A DNA stretch of 64,000 bases from Bacteroidales bacterium (GTDB lineage: Bacteria > Bacteroidota > Bacteroidia > Bacteroidales > F082): positions 124,001-188,000 of the forward strand of contig JAKIVD010000002.1 of NCBI GenBank assembly GCA_021647205.1. Direction: 5' to 3'. Positions 16,992 through 26,067 of this stretch are shown here, piece after piece. How positions within the stretch are numbered: position 1 is the first letter of the stretch; each line of letters opens with the position of its first letter. The position numbers were made by a program, and so were the translations under genes. Under the pieces are notes generated by a model. That model searched no databases, was not told where the DNA came from, and saw only the letters and a program-made list of their open reading frames with translations.

Positions 16992-18714
16992 AAAGTTTTC
17001 CGTCTTGTAATTTTTTATCGAGCAGCTCTGAATGGTCAGCCTTTTGCTTTGCCCTCAACCAGAACCCCATTGCTTTTTCGGTTTCGCCCAGGCGGTACAA
17101 AATGTCCCCGTAATGTTCCAGCACAACGCCACTGCTTTCGCCACCGTTGTTGTATGCCTTTTTAATCCATTCAAGCGCCTCTTCAAATTTTTGCATCTTG
17201 TACAAAACCCAGGCAAAAGTATCGAGGTTGTTTTGGTTGTAAGGGTCGAGTTCGACGGCTTTTGCGGCCATTTTTTCCGCTTTTTCCAACTGTTCCGAAC
17301 GCAGGGAAAGGTAGTAGGAATAATTGTTCAGCACGACGGCATTTTCGGGGTTCATACTTAACACCTTATCGTAGGCAGCGTAGGAGGCATGGTAGTTTTC
17401 GAGTTCGTTGTAGGTATCGCCGAGCGAAGAGTAAAACTGTTCCAGCAGGGCATTGTTGTTAACTACAAAATCTTTTCCCGATTCCAGGAAAGCCTGAGCT
17501 TTCACAAAATCTTTAATTTGAAAATTTCCGATTCCTGCAAAGAAATACGGAAGGGGATAAGAGGGGAAATAGTCGATGGCGTCTTCTGCATCTTTGGACA
17601 GTTGTGGGTAATCTTCAAGGTAGAGGTCGCAAAACAGCAACTGCTCCCAGAAACCATAATTTCCGGAATCTTCTTTCAGGATGTCCCTGAAAATTGTTCT
17701 GGCCGCTTCATATTCCTCATTTTCATAAAGCATGGTGGCGTGGAAGGACTCGCCCATTACCTCATCAGGATGGGTCTTTTTTAAAATACCTGAAAGTTCC
17801 AGTGCCTGCTTTTTTTGCCCGTCGGACAACGGCCCCGAATAATAGCTGAACAAGAGGTTGATTTTGGTTTTCAGCAGGAGTTTGTTGTTGGCCATGCCCA
17901 GTTTAAGTTCTTCAAATGCTTTTTGTCCGTCTCCTTTCTTTTTGTAGAATTCGGCCAGTGAGATGTGCACAAAAGGATCGTCGGGGTTGAGTTCGACAAT
18001 CTTTTTGTAAGCCCAAATTGCCTTGTCTTCCATCTTGTTTTTCGTGCAAAACTCTGCAAGCAGGGCATAATATCTCGGGTCGTCCGGATTTTCTTCAATC
18101 AGCCGTTCGTATTCAGCAACTGCCTTTTCAGGCTGTCCCAGACGCGAGTAGAGCTGAACCTTTTGTGTGGTGAGCCTTTCGTTCAGTCCGACTTTTTCCT
18201 CAATTGCGCCAAATGCCCACACCGCTTTTTCGTAATCCCCCGTAAAATAATAGGCAAAAGCCAATTCCTGCAAAAAGTTGAGGTCGGCAGGATAGTCTTC
18301 CACTAATTGTTCATAAACAGCCACATAGTTGTCGTAATTTTCGTTTAATTTGGAAAGTTTGGCATACAATACTTGATACCATTTGTTGCTGCTATCGAGT
18401 CCGGCAGCGAGGGAGGCTTCTTCGAGGGCTTCGTCGTTTCGTCCGAGTAATTGCAGCACTTTGGCTTTTTCGTAGTGGCTGGCTGCGTCCTTTGGGTTTA
18501 TTTCGATGGCTTCATCCAGTAGCTCATTGGCTTTTTCAGGGTTGTTCAATTCCTTTTCGCGCAGGGCCTGCATAAACAGGTCGGCCTGTACGTAATGGTC
18601 TTTTTCCGTTAATTCTTTCTTGTGTTCTTTTCTCTTCGAAGCCCTTCGCTGTGCTGTTCCCGAAATGGAAAACCCAAAAAATAAAACAAGAAATAAGATG
18701 AATATTTTTTTCAT
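16984..18714 (-). CDS. Exported tetratricopeptide-repeat protein
   Basis: The 576-residue protein has a signal peptide (MKKIFILFLVLFFGF..., ending GTAQ) and then about twelve TPR units across the whole length (for example AASHYEKAKVLQLLGRNDEA and PDDPFVHISLAEFYKKKGD), with no other domain. TPR proteins of this kind are periplasmic or outer-membrane-associated scaffolds. Its place between dut and the DUF4292 lipoprotein gene is one I recall from other Bacteroidota. Partner proteins are unknown; the coupled DUF4292 lipoprotein is the first candidate. Confidence 0.85.
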   Translation of the reverse strand: MKKIFILFLVLFFGFSISGTAQRRASKRKEHKKELTEKDHYVQADLFMQALREKELNNPEKANELLDEAIEINPKDAASHYEKAKVLQLLGRNDEALEEASLAAGLDSSNKWYQVLYAKLSKLNENYDNYVAVYEQLVEDYPADLNFLQELAFAYYFTGDYEKAVWAFGAIEEKVGLNERLTTQKVQLYSRLGQPEKAVAEYERLIEENPDDPRYYALLAEFCTKNKMEDKAIWAYKKIVELNPDDPFVHISLAEFYKKKGDGQKAFEELKLGMANNKLLLKTKINLLFSYYSGPLSDGQKKQALELSGILKKTHPDEVMGESFHATMLYENEEYEAARTIFRDILKEDSGNYGFWEQLLFCDLYLEDYPQLSKDAEDAIDYFPSYPLPYFFAGIGNFQIKDFVKAQAFLESGKDFVVNNNALLEQFYSSLGDTYNELENYHASYAAYDKVLSMNPENAVVLNNYSYYLSLRSEQLEKAEKMAAKAVELDPYNQNNLDTFAWVLYKMQKFEEALEWIKKAYNNGGESSGVVLEHYGDILYRLGETEKAMGFWLRAKQKADHSELLDKKLQDGKLYE

Positions 18715-18746
18715 TGAATTTCAATTTAAGCCGTGGTAAATTCCTT

Positions 18747-19181
18747 TCAGTGCTTGCCTGTATGCCCGAAGCCTCCTGCCCCGCGGCTTGTTTCGTTGAG
18801 TGTTTCCACGGCTTCCCATTCTGCACGCTCATGTGCCGAAATAATCATCTGGGCAATGCGTTCGCCATCTTTAATTTCAAAATCGGTATCGGACAGGTTG
18901 ACCAGGATAACTTTAATTTCGCCCCGGTAATCCGAATCTATCGTCCCCGGGCTGTTCAGTACGGTGAGGCCGTGTTTGGCAGCCAGTCCGCTGCGGGGCC
19001 TCACCTGGGCCTCGTAGCCTTGCGGCAGCTCGATAAACAGTCCGGTGGGCAACAGTGCCCGCTGGAGGGGTTTTAAGCGCACAGGGGCCTCCAGATTGGC
19101 CCTGAGGTCCATGCCTGCCGAGGAAGGGGTTTCGTATTTCGGCAAATCGTGCTTCGATTTGTTAACGATTTTTACTTTCAT
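18747..19181 (-). CDS. dut: dUTP diphosphatase
   Basis: The enzyme hydrolyses dUTP to dUMP and pyrophosphate, keeping uracil out of DNA and feeding dTMP synthesis. All five trimeric-dUTPase motifs are visible in the 144 residues: [32 protein letters not shown] and [10 protein letters not shown]. The last normally reads GFGSTG, a mild variation. A promoter with TTTG-N18-TATTTTTG lies about 45 bases upstream. The following TPR gene starts 32 bases after the stop. Confidence 0.96.
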   Translation of the reverse strand: MKVKIVNKSKHDLPKYETPSSAGMDLRANLEAPVRLKPLQRALLPTGLFIELPQGYEAQVRPRSGLAAKHGLTVLNSPGTIDSDYRGEIKVILVNLSDTDFEIKDGERIAQMIISAHERAEWEAVETLNETSRGAGGFGHTGKH

Positions 19182-19226
19182 TTACTAAATTGTGTAAGGC
19201 GTAGGTGCCCAATTGTTTTGAATGGG

Positions 19227-19256
19227 CAAAAATAGTTAAAATAGGGGGAGAACAAA
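19227..19256 (-). promoter_or_regulatory. Promoter of dut and downstream envelope genes
   Basis: On the minus strand TTTG (19256-19253) is followed after 18 bases by TATTTTTG (19234-19227), a perfect -7 element. The leader then contains a small hairpin (GCCCA ... TGGGC, 19206-19226). Confidence 0.55.
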
Positions 19257-19287
19257 ACCCGGTGGGCGGGCTTGCTGCCGACGGGTT
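19256..19287 (-). terminator. GC-rich hairpin after the inserted T9SS gene
   Basis: AACCCG (19256-19261) and CGGGTT (19282-19287) bracket a smaller GGC/GCC stem, 20 bases after the stop of the T9SS protein gene. The outer arms resemble the CCCGACGGGTT core of the 14.86 and 20.83 kb repeats. The stem is imperfect and has no clear U-run, so the call is tentative. Confidence 0.3.
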
Positions 19288-19307
19288 GGGGCGCCGGTAA
19301 TGGCTGT

Positions 19308-20732
19308 TTACTGCTTCAAGAACTTGAGAGTTTGAACTCCCTCTTCGCCTGCAATCTTCAGGAAATACATTCCACTGCTGTAATTAGACCCATTGATGGA
19401 GAATTCATGAGTTCCTGCAGCCTGTTGACCTTCGAAAACATTTTCTAGTTCTTTACCGTTCATGTCGTAGAGCGCTATCTTGACAACTCCCTTGTTTTTA
19501 AGAGTGTATCTAAGAGTGGTGTTAGATGTGAAAGGATTGGGGAAGTTGGTTGCTTCGTAATCTGGAAGGGCGGGAATTTCTGGAGTGCCGACTGGAATTG
19601 CATTAAAATCAACTGAAACATCATAAGTGCCGCTCGTCTTTCCTTCAGGAGTTTGCATTGCAACTGCAACATCGTAAACAGTGTCGTTAAGCTGATTCAT
19701 AGTGATAGTGGTAGGTAAACCATAAACTTGAAGTTCAGGCATGAAACCAGAATCAACAGTTATTTCGTAAATATTAATGACTTCTGCACCAGGATGCGTT
19801 TTAGTAGTATCAGGCATGAGGTATTTGACAGTAACATTACCATTGGCTGTTTTAAGAACCATTGTTTCCAGGTCACCCTCATCAACGTCAGGTGGATTAG
19901 GCCCTTCAGTGTTTTCAGGTGTTTTGTAACCGGATTTCTTATCGGAATAGTCTTTCATAGAGAAAGATACTGTAGCAGGATTGAATGGATTGTTAATTCC
20001 GTCCTCCGAAATCATTTCAAGCGTCGCATTAGTTGCTGCACCAGAACCAGTGTATGGACCGGTTTCATTCATTTGTTCCAGATTCTCCTTGTTCTGCTCC
20101 AGATTAGGGTTTACCATAACATCATAGATATTATCTAAAACCATATCTAACGAGTCAGGATTGTTATTCAGATCATAACCATGTAAAGATCTAAAAGGAG
20201 TCTGTGCAGAAGTGTCAAGATTCATAATATACTTGTACAGATGATTAGGAAGAATAAAAGAAGTATACATTGGTTGACCCGTAACAGTATCAGTCCAGTT
20301 AATTCCTACTTCAATCTCGTACCTATCAACTTTTCTGTCGATTTTACCGCCAACGCCGTGACGTGCGTTAGCTGTGTCTGCAAGCATGTAGTGGACTTTG
20401 ATTGGTTGCTCACCCATGGTGTCGGGGATTCCTTGGAGTGTTCCGAAGATATTTCCCCACATTCCAGGATCTAAAGCTGCAATATTATCAGAATAATCAA
20501 CTGCGTGCCAGTAGCCATCTTGAGTTGTGTTAGCTGTGTCGTTGAGATTGATTTGAGTGAGTTGACCAGAATAAATGTTGCCAATTGACGGAGTTTGAAT
20601 CTGACCCGTGGTCCATTCAGTAGGATTATCGCTGGTTTGAATAACTCCATCATCAGTGGTTTGAGCTTTAGCAGATAGAGCAAGCGAAGCTATGAGAATA
20701 GCAGTGATTAGCTTAGCTTTCATGCTTTTCAT
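19308..20732 (-). CDS. Secreted protein with T9SS type A sorting domain, unknown function, probably inserted
   Basis: The exported protein has a signal peptide (KLITAILIASLALSAKAQ), about 370 residues I do not recognise, and a C-terminal T9SS sorting domain (ATNFPNPFTSNTTLRY, ending KFLKQ). The frame is open from 20753, but an ATG there would lie five bases after a perfect TACTTTTG -7 element; the ATG at 20732 fits better. Base composition is unlike its neighbours: two sampled 60-base lines (from 19801 and 20221) have 22 and 18 G+C, against 42 in a dut line (from 18961). It splits the flippase-dut order I recall as conserved in this phylum, which points to insertion. Confidence 0.8.
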   Translation of the reverse strand: MKSMKAKLITAILIASLALSAKAQTTDDGVIQTSDNPTEWTTGQIQTPSIGNIYSGQLTQINLNDTANTTQDGYWHAVDYSDNIAALDPGMWGNIFGTLQGIPDTMGEQPIKVHYMLADTANARHGVGGKIDRKVDRYEIEVGINWTDTVTGQPMYTSFILPNHLYKYIMNLDTSAQTPFRSLHGYDLNNNPDSLDMVLDNIYDVMVNPNLEQNKENLEQMNETGPYTGSGAATNATLEMISEDGINNPFNPATVSFSMKDYSDKKSGYKTPENTEGPNPPDVDEGDLETMVLKTANGNVTVKYLMPDTTKTHPGAEVINIYEITVDSGFMPELQVYGLPTTITMNQLNDTVYDVAVAMQTPEGKTSGTYDVSVDFNAIPVGTPEIPALPDYEATNFPNPFTSNTTLRYTLKNKGVVKIALYDMNGKELENVFEGQQAAGTHEFSINGSNYSSGMYFLKIAGEEGVQTLKFLKQ

Positions 20733-20757
20733 GGTCTTTCTGAGTGTGTTCATCTGT

Positions 20758-20765
20758 CAAAAGTA
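20758..20765 (-). promoter_or_regulatory. Promoter -7 element of the inserted T9SS gene
   Basis: The minus strand reads TACTTTTG, a perfect TAnnTTTG, 25 bases ahead of the preferred ATG at 20732. No clear TTTG is seen at the expected -33 position. Confidence 0.4.
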
Positions 20766-20825
20766 ATAAAAATTTAAAACCCACCCTGTCATCCCGAAAC
20801 CTGTTCGTACGGCTGCGCTTTTTTC

Positions 20826-20856
20826 GACCCGCCGGGTTGGGAAAACCCGTCGGGTC
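20826..20856. repeat. Stop-codon-overlapping palindromic repeat, copy 2
   Basis: GACCCGCCGGGTT (20826-20838) and AACCCGTCGGGTC (20844-20856) pair over 12 of 13 positions around a 5-base loop. The right edge overlaps the TGA stop of the flippase gene and is followed by AGCGG, exactly as in the 14860-14890 copy. Confidence 0.7.
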
Positions 20857-22324
20857 AGCGGAGAATAAAAGCGGCCCTTCGCTCGAAGAAAAATACTGCT
20901 GCCATGTAAATCAGCAGCAGGCCGGTGTTGAGTAACAAGCGAAGCTCCAATTCAATATCAGCAAACAGGGCAGAAAGAAAATAGAGTCCCACCGCAAACA
21001 GCGAATAAGCAATTAATTTTTTGAAATTGTAGTTCACGCGGTAAACCCTTCGTCCCCAAACAAACGAAATAAGCATGATGGTAAAGTAACAGGCAAAATT
21101 GGCCCAGGCTGATGCCATGAAGCCGTAAGCAGGGATAAAAACAGCATTTATTCCTACGGTAATGGCCACTCCGATCATGGCGATCACCGCACCGTAAATT
21201 GTTTTTCCGCTTAATTTGTACCAAACCGATAAGTTGTAGAACACCCCCAAAAACAACTTGGCTGCCAGCACTATGGGAACGATGGCCAGGCCGCCCCAGA
21301 ATTTTTCGCCGATGAAATATTTGAAAATATCGATGTAAAGCGTGACGCCCAGAAAAATCAGCCAGGTAAAAATCACAAAATAGGTCATCACCCTGCTGTA
21401 GGTTTGCCGGGCATCCTGTTTGTCCGATTCGGCAAAAAAGAAAGGCTCGGCGGCATAGCGGAACATCTGGATAAACAGCATCATCAAAATGGCGAGTTTG
21501 TAACTGGCGCCGTAAATGCCAATCCGGGCATCGGCGGTTGCGGGCTCGGGCAAAAGATATTTCAGCAGGATTTTATCGGCCACTTCGTTAACTATGGCTG
21601 CTATTCCGATAATTAAAACCGGGTAACTGTAATGAAGGATTTTACCGAACAACTCCTTTTCAAAACTTATTTTAAAATTTCGCCATTCGGGCCAAAGGAG
21701 AACAAATGCCAACAGGGAAGAAGCTATATTTGAGATAAAAACAAATACAATCAGGCTGTTACCCTTGTAAATGGGAAACTCATGCATTGCCTCTCCGGCC
21801 AGTTTTGGGATTACAACCAGAAAAATAAGGTTGAGGGAGATATTAACAACTACCGTTACTATCCGGATAATGGAGAAGCGTTTTGCTTTTTCTTTAAAGC
21901 GCAAAAAAGCAAAGGGGATGGCGGTAAAGGCATCGAGCACCACAATCAGCGCCACCAGCAACACACTTATTTTGTTTTCCGGGTAGCCGAGGATGATGAC
22001 AATTTCATCCAGAAAAACGACCACAAGCAACAGGAAGACGACGGACAAAGCAAACACCACTGAAGAGGCGATGTTGAATACCCTGACCGGCTGTTTGGTG
22101 AGGTTGGCATAGCGGAAAAAACCCGTTTCCATGCCAAAGGTAAGGATCACCAGCAACAGCGCCAGGTAAGCGTACAAACTGGTGATCTGTCCGTACTGGC
22201 TTTGGTTGAAAACAAAAATGGTGTAAAAGGGAACCAGCAGGTAGTTGAGCAGGCGCGGAACCATGGTGCCCAGTCCGTAAACGAGGGTGTCGCCAGCCAG
22301 TTTTTTGATGGGGTTGATGGCCAT
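20855..22324 (-). CDS. Polysaccharide/oligosaccharide flippase (MOP superfamily, Wzx-like)
   Basis: The 489-residue protein has about 14 predicted membrane helices and begins INPIKKLAGDTLVYGLGTMVPRLLNYLLVP, typical of the Polysacc_synt / MOP exporter family that flips lipid-linked oligosaccharides across the inner membrane. The substrate (O-antigen, A-LPS or other) cannot be told. It starts five bases after the histidine kinase stop, so both are probably on one transcript. In Bacteroidota this gene commonly precedes dut; here an AT-rich T9SS gene intervenes. Confidence 0.88.
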   Translation of the reverse strand: MAINPIKKLAGDTLVYGLGTMVPRLLNYLLVPFYTIFVFNQSQYGQITSLYAYLALLLVILTFGMETGFFRYANLTKQPVRVFNIASSVVFALSVVFLLLVVVFLDEIVIILGYPENKISVLLVALIVVLDAFTAIPFAFLRFKEKAKRFSIIRIVTVVVNISLNLIFLVVIPKLAGEAMHEFPIYKGNSLIVFVFISNIASSLLAFVLLWPEWRNFKISFEKELFGKILHYSYPVLIIGIAAIVNEVADKILLKYLLPEPATADARIGIYGASYKLAILMMLFIQMFRYAAEPFFFAESDKQDARQTYSRVMTYFVIFTWLIFLGVTLYIDIFKYFIGEKFWGGLAIVPIVLAAKLFLGVFYNLSVWYKLSGKTIYGAVIAMIGVAITVGINAVFIPAYGFMASAWANFACYFTIMLISFVWGRRVYRVNYNFKKLIAYSLFAVGLYFLSALFADIELELRLLLNTGLLLIYMAAVFFFERRAAFILR

Positions 22325-22329
22325 TGTTG

Positions 22330-25300
22330 TTACTTATTATCTGTAAATTGATGTTGGGCAACTTTAAACTTCAGTGTAAATACCGAACCTTTTCCTGCTT
22401 CCGATTCAAATTCAATCTCCCCTCCCACTCCGTTCATGATGCTTTTTACGATGGCCAGCCCCAAACCGGTTCCGCCTGATTTTGTAGTGAAATATGGTTG
22501 AAAAATCAGATTCTTAGTTGCTGCATCTATTCCTTTTCCGTTGTCGGCTATGCGGATGATGTGCCACGACTGTTGTGTTTGCACCGAAATGTCAATTTTT
22601 CCGGCAAGCGTCGGGGGGATGGATTGTATGCTGTTTTTGATCAGGTTGTTAAAAACCCTCAAAATATCTTTTCCTTCGGAAGAAGCCCGGGTTTTAAGCG
22701 GCTTGTTTTGACTGCTGACAACGATTTTCACAGCACGGTTGTTTTTAAATAATTCCACCGAGGAGTGGATGATGGCGAGCAAATCAACTTCCTCCAGGTT
22801 TTGGGTTGTTGATTTTGAGAAATCGGCAAACATTTCGGCCACATTGTTCAGGCTGTCAATTTGCTCAATCAACGAAGCGCTGATACTTTTTATTTTGGCA
22901 TCAAATTCTGTGTCGTTTTCGCGGTACGCTTTTTCAAGGTACTGCACATTCAGTTTCATCGGGGTAAGGGGGTTTTTAATTTCGTGGGCAATCTGCCGGG
23001 CCACTTCCCGCCAGGCACTTTCCCTTTCCGAATGTTTCAACAATTCGGCGCTTTCTTCCAATTTGTCAATCATTCGGTTGTATTCCTCAATCAGTTTCCC
23101 GATTTCATCATTTTTACTCCAGTTTAATTTTTCATTTTGTTTGTCAATTCTGATGTTTGCCAGGCTTTTTTGCAGTACCTGCAAGGGCCGGGTCAGTACC
23201 TTGGAAAGGATGAGGGCAATAAAAATTCCGAAAATGCCCAATATCACAAACAGGTTCACAAACGTAAACAGCATTTGATAATACGATTGCCTCACTTCGT
23301 TTTGCCGGGCAAAATAAGGCAGGTTAATAATTCCGGAAGGTTTATCTTCGTTTAAAATCAAGGGTACGTAAGATGAATAATAGGCCAGTGTTCCGATTTT
23401 TTCTTCGGTTAAATAAAACAGTTTATTGTCAACAAAAAGCTCTTCAAATGCCAGGGGGTTGATATTTTCCGACAAAAGGCCTTTCCTGAAAATTTCCGGT
23501 CTTGAAGTTGCAATCAACTGGCCCGAAGCATCGTAGAGGTTTATGTCGGAGAAAAACACCATTGAAAATTTTCCCAGCAACTGAAACAGCATTTCTTTGT
23601 CGTAATCCTTCAGGCTTATTTCCCCACCCAGCTTATGTTGCAGTTCAATAAGCACAGAATAGGTTTTTTCATTCAGTTGTTCCTGCAAATCTTTCTCATT
23701 ATTATTTTTTACATAATACATTGTTATTATTGCCAACAACATTATAATCAAAGCGATGCTTCCTGTAAAAATAAATTGCAGGCGGGTTTGAAAACTAAAG
23801 CGAAACAGGTTTTCGGGTTTACTGCCAAAAAGAAATAAAACGGCAACAAACAGTACGAAACCAAAAATCAGGAAGAGAATGGAAAAGGTGGATATTCTTT
23901 CCGTCAGCAATAAGTCGGGCCGGCTGACCACCAGATAGCTACCTGGTCTGATCTCAGTTTTGTAGTGACGGTATTTTAAAAAAGTGAAGAATGAATTGTC
24001 AGCGAAATCGCGGAGAAACCTGAAGTCGGTGTGGTAGGAAAGGTTCCCGAATTTATACACCAGCTTGTCGTTTTTGTAACGGGCAAAGGAATAAGCCGTC
24101 AGGTCAACCCCTGAGAATTTTTGGTCAACCAGCAACTCGGGGTATCCCAGTCCCTTGGGGATGATCGAATAGAAAAATTCGATATGGATATGGTGTTGCG
24201 TTTCCTGATTGTCTTTATCAAGCAGCCGAATGTCGCCAAGATAATAAATGCTCTCGGGGTCAACATTCAGCAGGAACAATGAAGAATCAAGAATGGGCTG
24301 CCCAAAGTCGCTGATCAAAGCCTTAAAATAATCGTTGCAGTTTACCAGTACATTTTCCGGTTGGATTTCCAATTGCTCATCAGTACTGCAAATCGTCAGT
24401 TGAAGGTTGTATTTTTTCCAAAACCCGACGAAATATTTTTCTTTCAAATAAGCCAGTAATTCCCCATCCTGGTCTAAACGGTCGTTAAACACAATGTTGC
24501 GTACAACTTCGTCCTGTCTGATTTTTTGTTGAACCGTCAGAAAACCGCTCTCCAGCGCCGGTTCATGTGTCTGACTGAGGTAAACAGCGGCGGCTAACTG
24601 GTGGTTGTCCCTGATTTCTTTTTCAGCATGGTTTACGATGATTGCTGTTGCCGCAGAAAAAAGTATGAGGAGCAATAAATATTTCTCTGTTGAAAACGTT
24701 TTTTTCTCCCTGCCAAAATATAATATTATCATGACAAACAGCATAAAAACAGTGGCAACACTCAACAGGAACCCCATTTCAGGAAACACAAACCGGCTTG
24801 CCATAACAAGCAGGAAAGACAGTAAAAAAAAAGAAATTAAAAGACTCCGGTCAGGGACAAGCCGTGGTGCCAGGGTAACAATAACAAAGTAAAGAACGGT
24901 AAGCAGCAACACGATGGTCAGCAAGGCCGCAACCCCTTCAAATCCGCTAAACAGCATTGCCAAAAGGGATGAATAAGGCAACTGCCCGACAATATGAAAA
25001 ATGAGGTAGAAAAGTGTGGCGGAAGAAAGCCAGACAAAAAACAAAGTCGTCAGGCTGTGCCTGGGAAAAAGTTTGCGTTCAGTTTTCTTGCCTGTCAATT
25101 TTGTTTTCCGAAAAAGCCTGGCGACAACAAACAGAAGCAGCACTGCATTTAAAACCTGGTCACCGGCAGAAGCAAAGCCAGGGAGACCGGAGGGATTGAT
25201 CTCAAAAAGAAAACTCTCTTTTAGTACGGCCGGAAAGCCAAAAAAATAATCGAAAAGGCGCAGGATAATAACATCAAGCACAAAGAACGCATAGGTTAGG

Positions 25301-26025
25301 CAGGATGATTTTATTTGCAGCTTAAGTTTTTCATAAAGGCTTTCAACCCACAATAAAGCCACGAGGTAAATTGCAATGAACAGGCTGAATAACAAGAAAA
25401 TACTACTCCGGCTCAACAAAATCGGCTGTGGAATACCAAGCCCCAATACTGCATTTCCATTTCTATCCCGAATTTGGTATGGGGCTTGCACCGTATCCAG
25501 ACTGAGTTGAATGTTTTCATAGTTCGAGAACTGGTTTTGGACAGCATGCGGAAGGTAGGGGTTACGGACGGCATATTCTGATTTAATTTTTTTAAAAAGA
25601 CAGATTGTATAATCTTTATATATCTGATACTGTGTTAGATACCATCCTGTCCCGGTCAAAACAACAATACCTCCCTCTTGCGTTTCAGCAGTTGCATAAT
25701 CTGTTGCTATTTCACTATTGTTCCAAAACAACAACGAATCGTTTTTGAAAATCTGTGAAAAAATTCCTTCCTGATTTAAGAATCGTTCAAGGAGTGGCCA
25801 GTACGCATTTTGATCTCCATCAAGAATTTTTGTAATCCCTGGCATTTTATCAAGCAATAAAGATTGCTGAAGAAGAAAGTTTTCCTGAAAACGACGGGCA
25901 ATCTGGTCTTCTGTGTTGTACTTATTGATAGAAATGACAGTCAGGTAAAAGGCCAACGAAAGCACTGTTCCGGTTAGAAATAACTTGTGCGGTTTATGCC
26001 TGGCAAAGAATGCCTCTTTACTCAT
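22330..26025 (-). CDS. Very large membrane sensor histidine kinase (HAMP, HisKA, HATPase)
   Basis: The protein has 1231 residues, about twice a usual sensor kinase. The N-terminus has one helix, a ~190-residue extracytoplasmic region, then about ten helices (about 205-470), a second extracytoplasmic region (about 475-720), two more helices around a third sensor segment, and a HAMP-like linker (about 930-985). The kinase core shows H1014 in QIAHEIKNPLTPMKLNVQYL (NtrY-type H-box), the N box NNLIKNSIQSIP, and the G boxes ADNGKGID and GTGLGLAIV. It should autophosphorylate and pass phosphate to a response regulator, but none is encoded nearby. Close linkage to a flippase and a methyltransferase suggests envelope sensing (inference). 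Confidence 0.92.
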   Translation of the reverse strand: MSKEAFFARHKPHKLFLTGTVLSLAFYLTVISINKYNTEDQIARRFQENFLLQQSLLLDKMPGITKILDGDQNAYWPLLERFLNQEGIFSQIFKNDSLLFWNNSEIATDYATAETQEGGIVVLTGTGWYLTQYQIYKDYTICLFKKIKSEYAVRNPYLPHAVQNQFSNYENIQLSLDTVQAPYQIRDRNGNAVLGLGIPQPILLSRSSIFLLFSLFIAIYLVALLWVESLYEKLKLQIKSSCLTYAFFVLDVIILRLFDYFFGFPAVLKESFLFEINPSGLPGFASAGDQVLNAVLLLFVVARLFRKTKLTGKKTERKLFPRHSLTTLFFVWLSSATLFYLIFHIVGQLPYSSLLAMLFSGFEGVAALLTIVLLLTVLYFVIVTLAPRLVPDRSLLISFFLLSFLLVMASRFVFPEMGFLLSVATVFMLFVMIILYFGREKKTFSTEKYLLLLILFSAATAIIVNHAEKEIRDNHQLAAAVYLSQTHEPALESGFLTVQQKIRQDEVVRNIVFNDRLDQDGELLAYLKEKYFVGFWKKYNLQLTICSTDEQLEIQPENVLVNCNDYFKALISDFGQPILDSSLFLLNVDPESIYYLGDIRLLDKDNQETQHHIHIEFFYSIIPKGLGYPELLVDQKFSGVDLTAYSFARYKNDKLVYKFGNLSYHTDFRFLRDFADNSFFTFLKYRHYKTEIRPGSYLVVSRPDLLLTERISTFSILFLIFGFVLFVAVLFLFGSKPENLFRFSFQTRLQFIFTGSIALIIMLLAIITMYYVKNNNEKDLQEQLNEKTYSVLIELQHKLGGEISLKDYDKEMLFQLLGKFSMVFFSDINLYDASGQLIATSRPEIFRKGLLSENINPLAFEELFVDNKLFYLTEEKIGTLAYYSSYVPLILNEDKPSGIINLPYFARQNEVRQSYYQMLFTFVNLFVILGIFGIFIALILSKVLTRPLQVLQKSLANIRIDKQNEKLNWSKNDEIGKLIEEYNRMIDKLEESAELLKHSERESAWREVARQIAHEIKNPLTPMKLNVQYLEKAYRENDTEFDAKIKSISASLIEQIDSLNNVAEMFADFSKSTTQNLEEVDLLAIIHSSVELFKNNRAVKIVVSSQNKPLKTRASSEGKDILRVFNNLIKNSIQSIPPTLAGKIDISVQTQQSWHIIRIADNGKGIDAATKNLIFQPYFTTKSGGTGLGLAIVKSIMNGVGGEIEFESEAGKGSVFTLKFKVAQHQFTDNK

Positions 26026-26067
26026 GCGCTCGTCTTTTTTGTATGTATAGAAACTTCAAACAAATAT

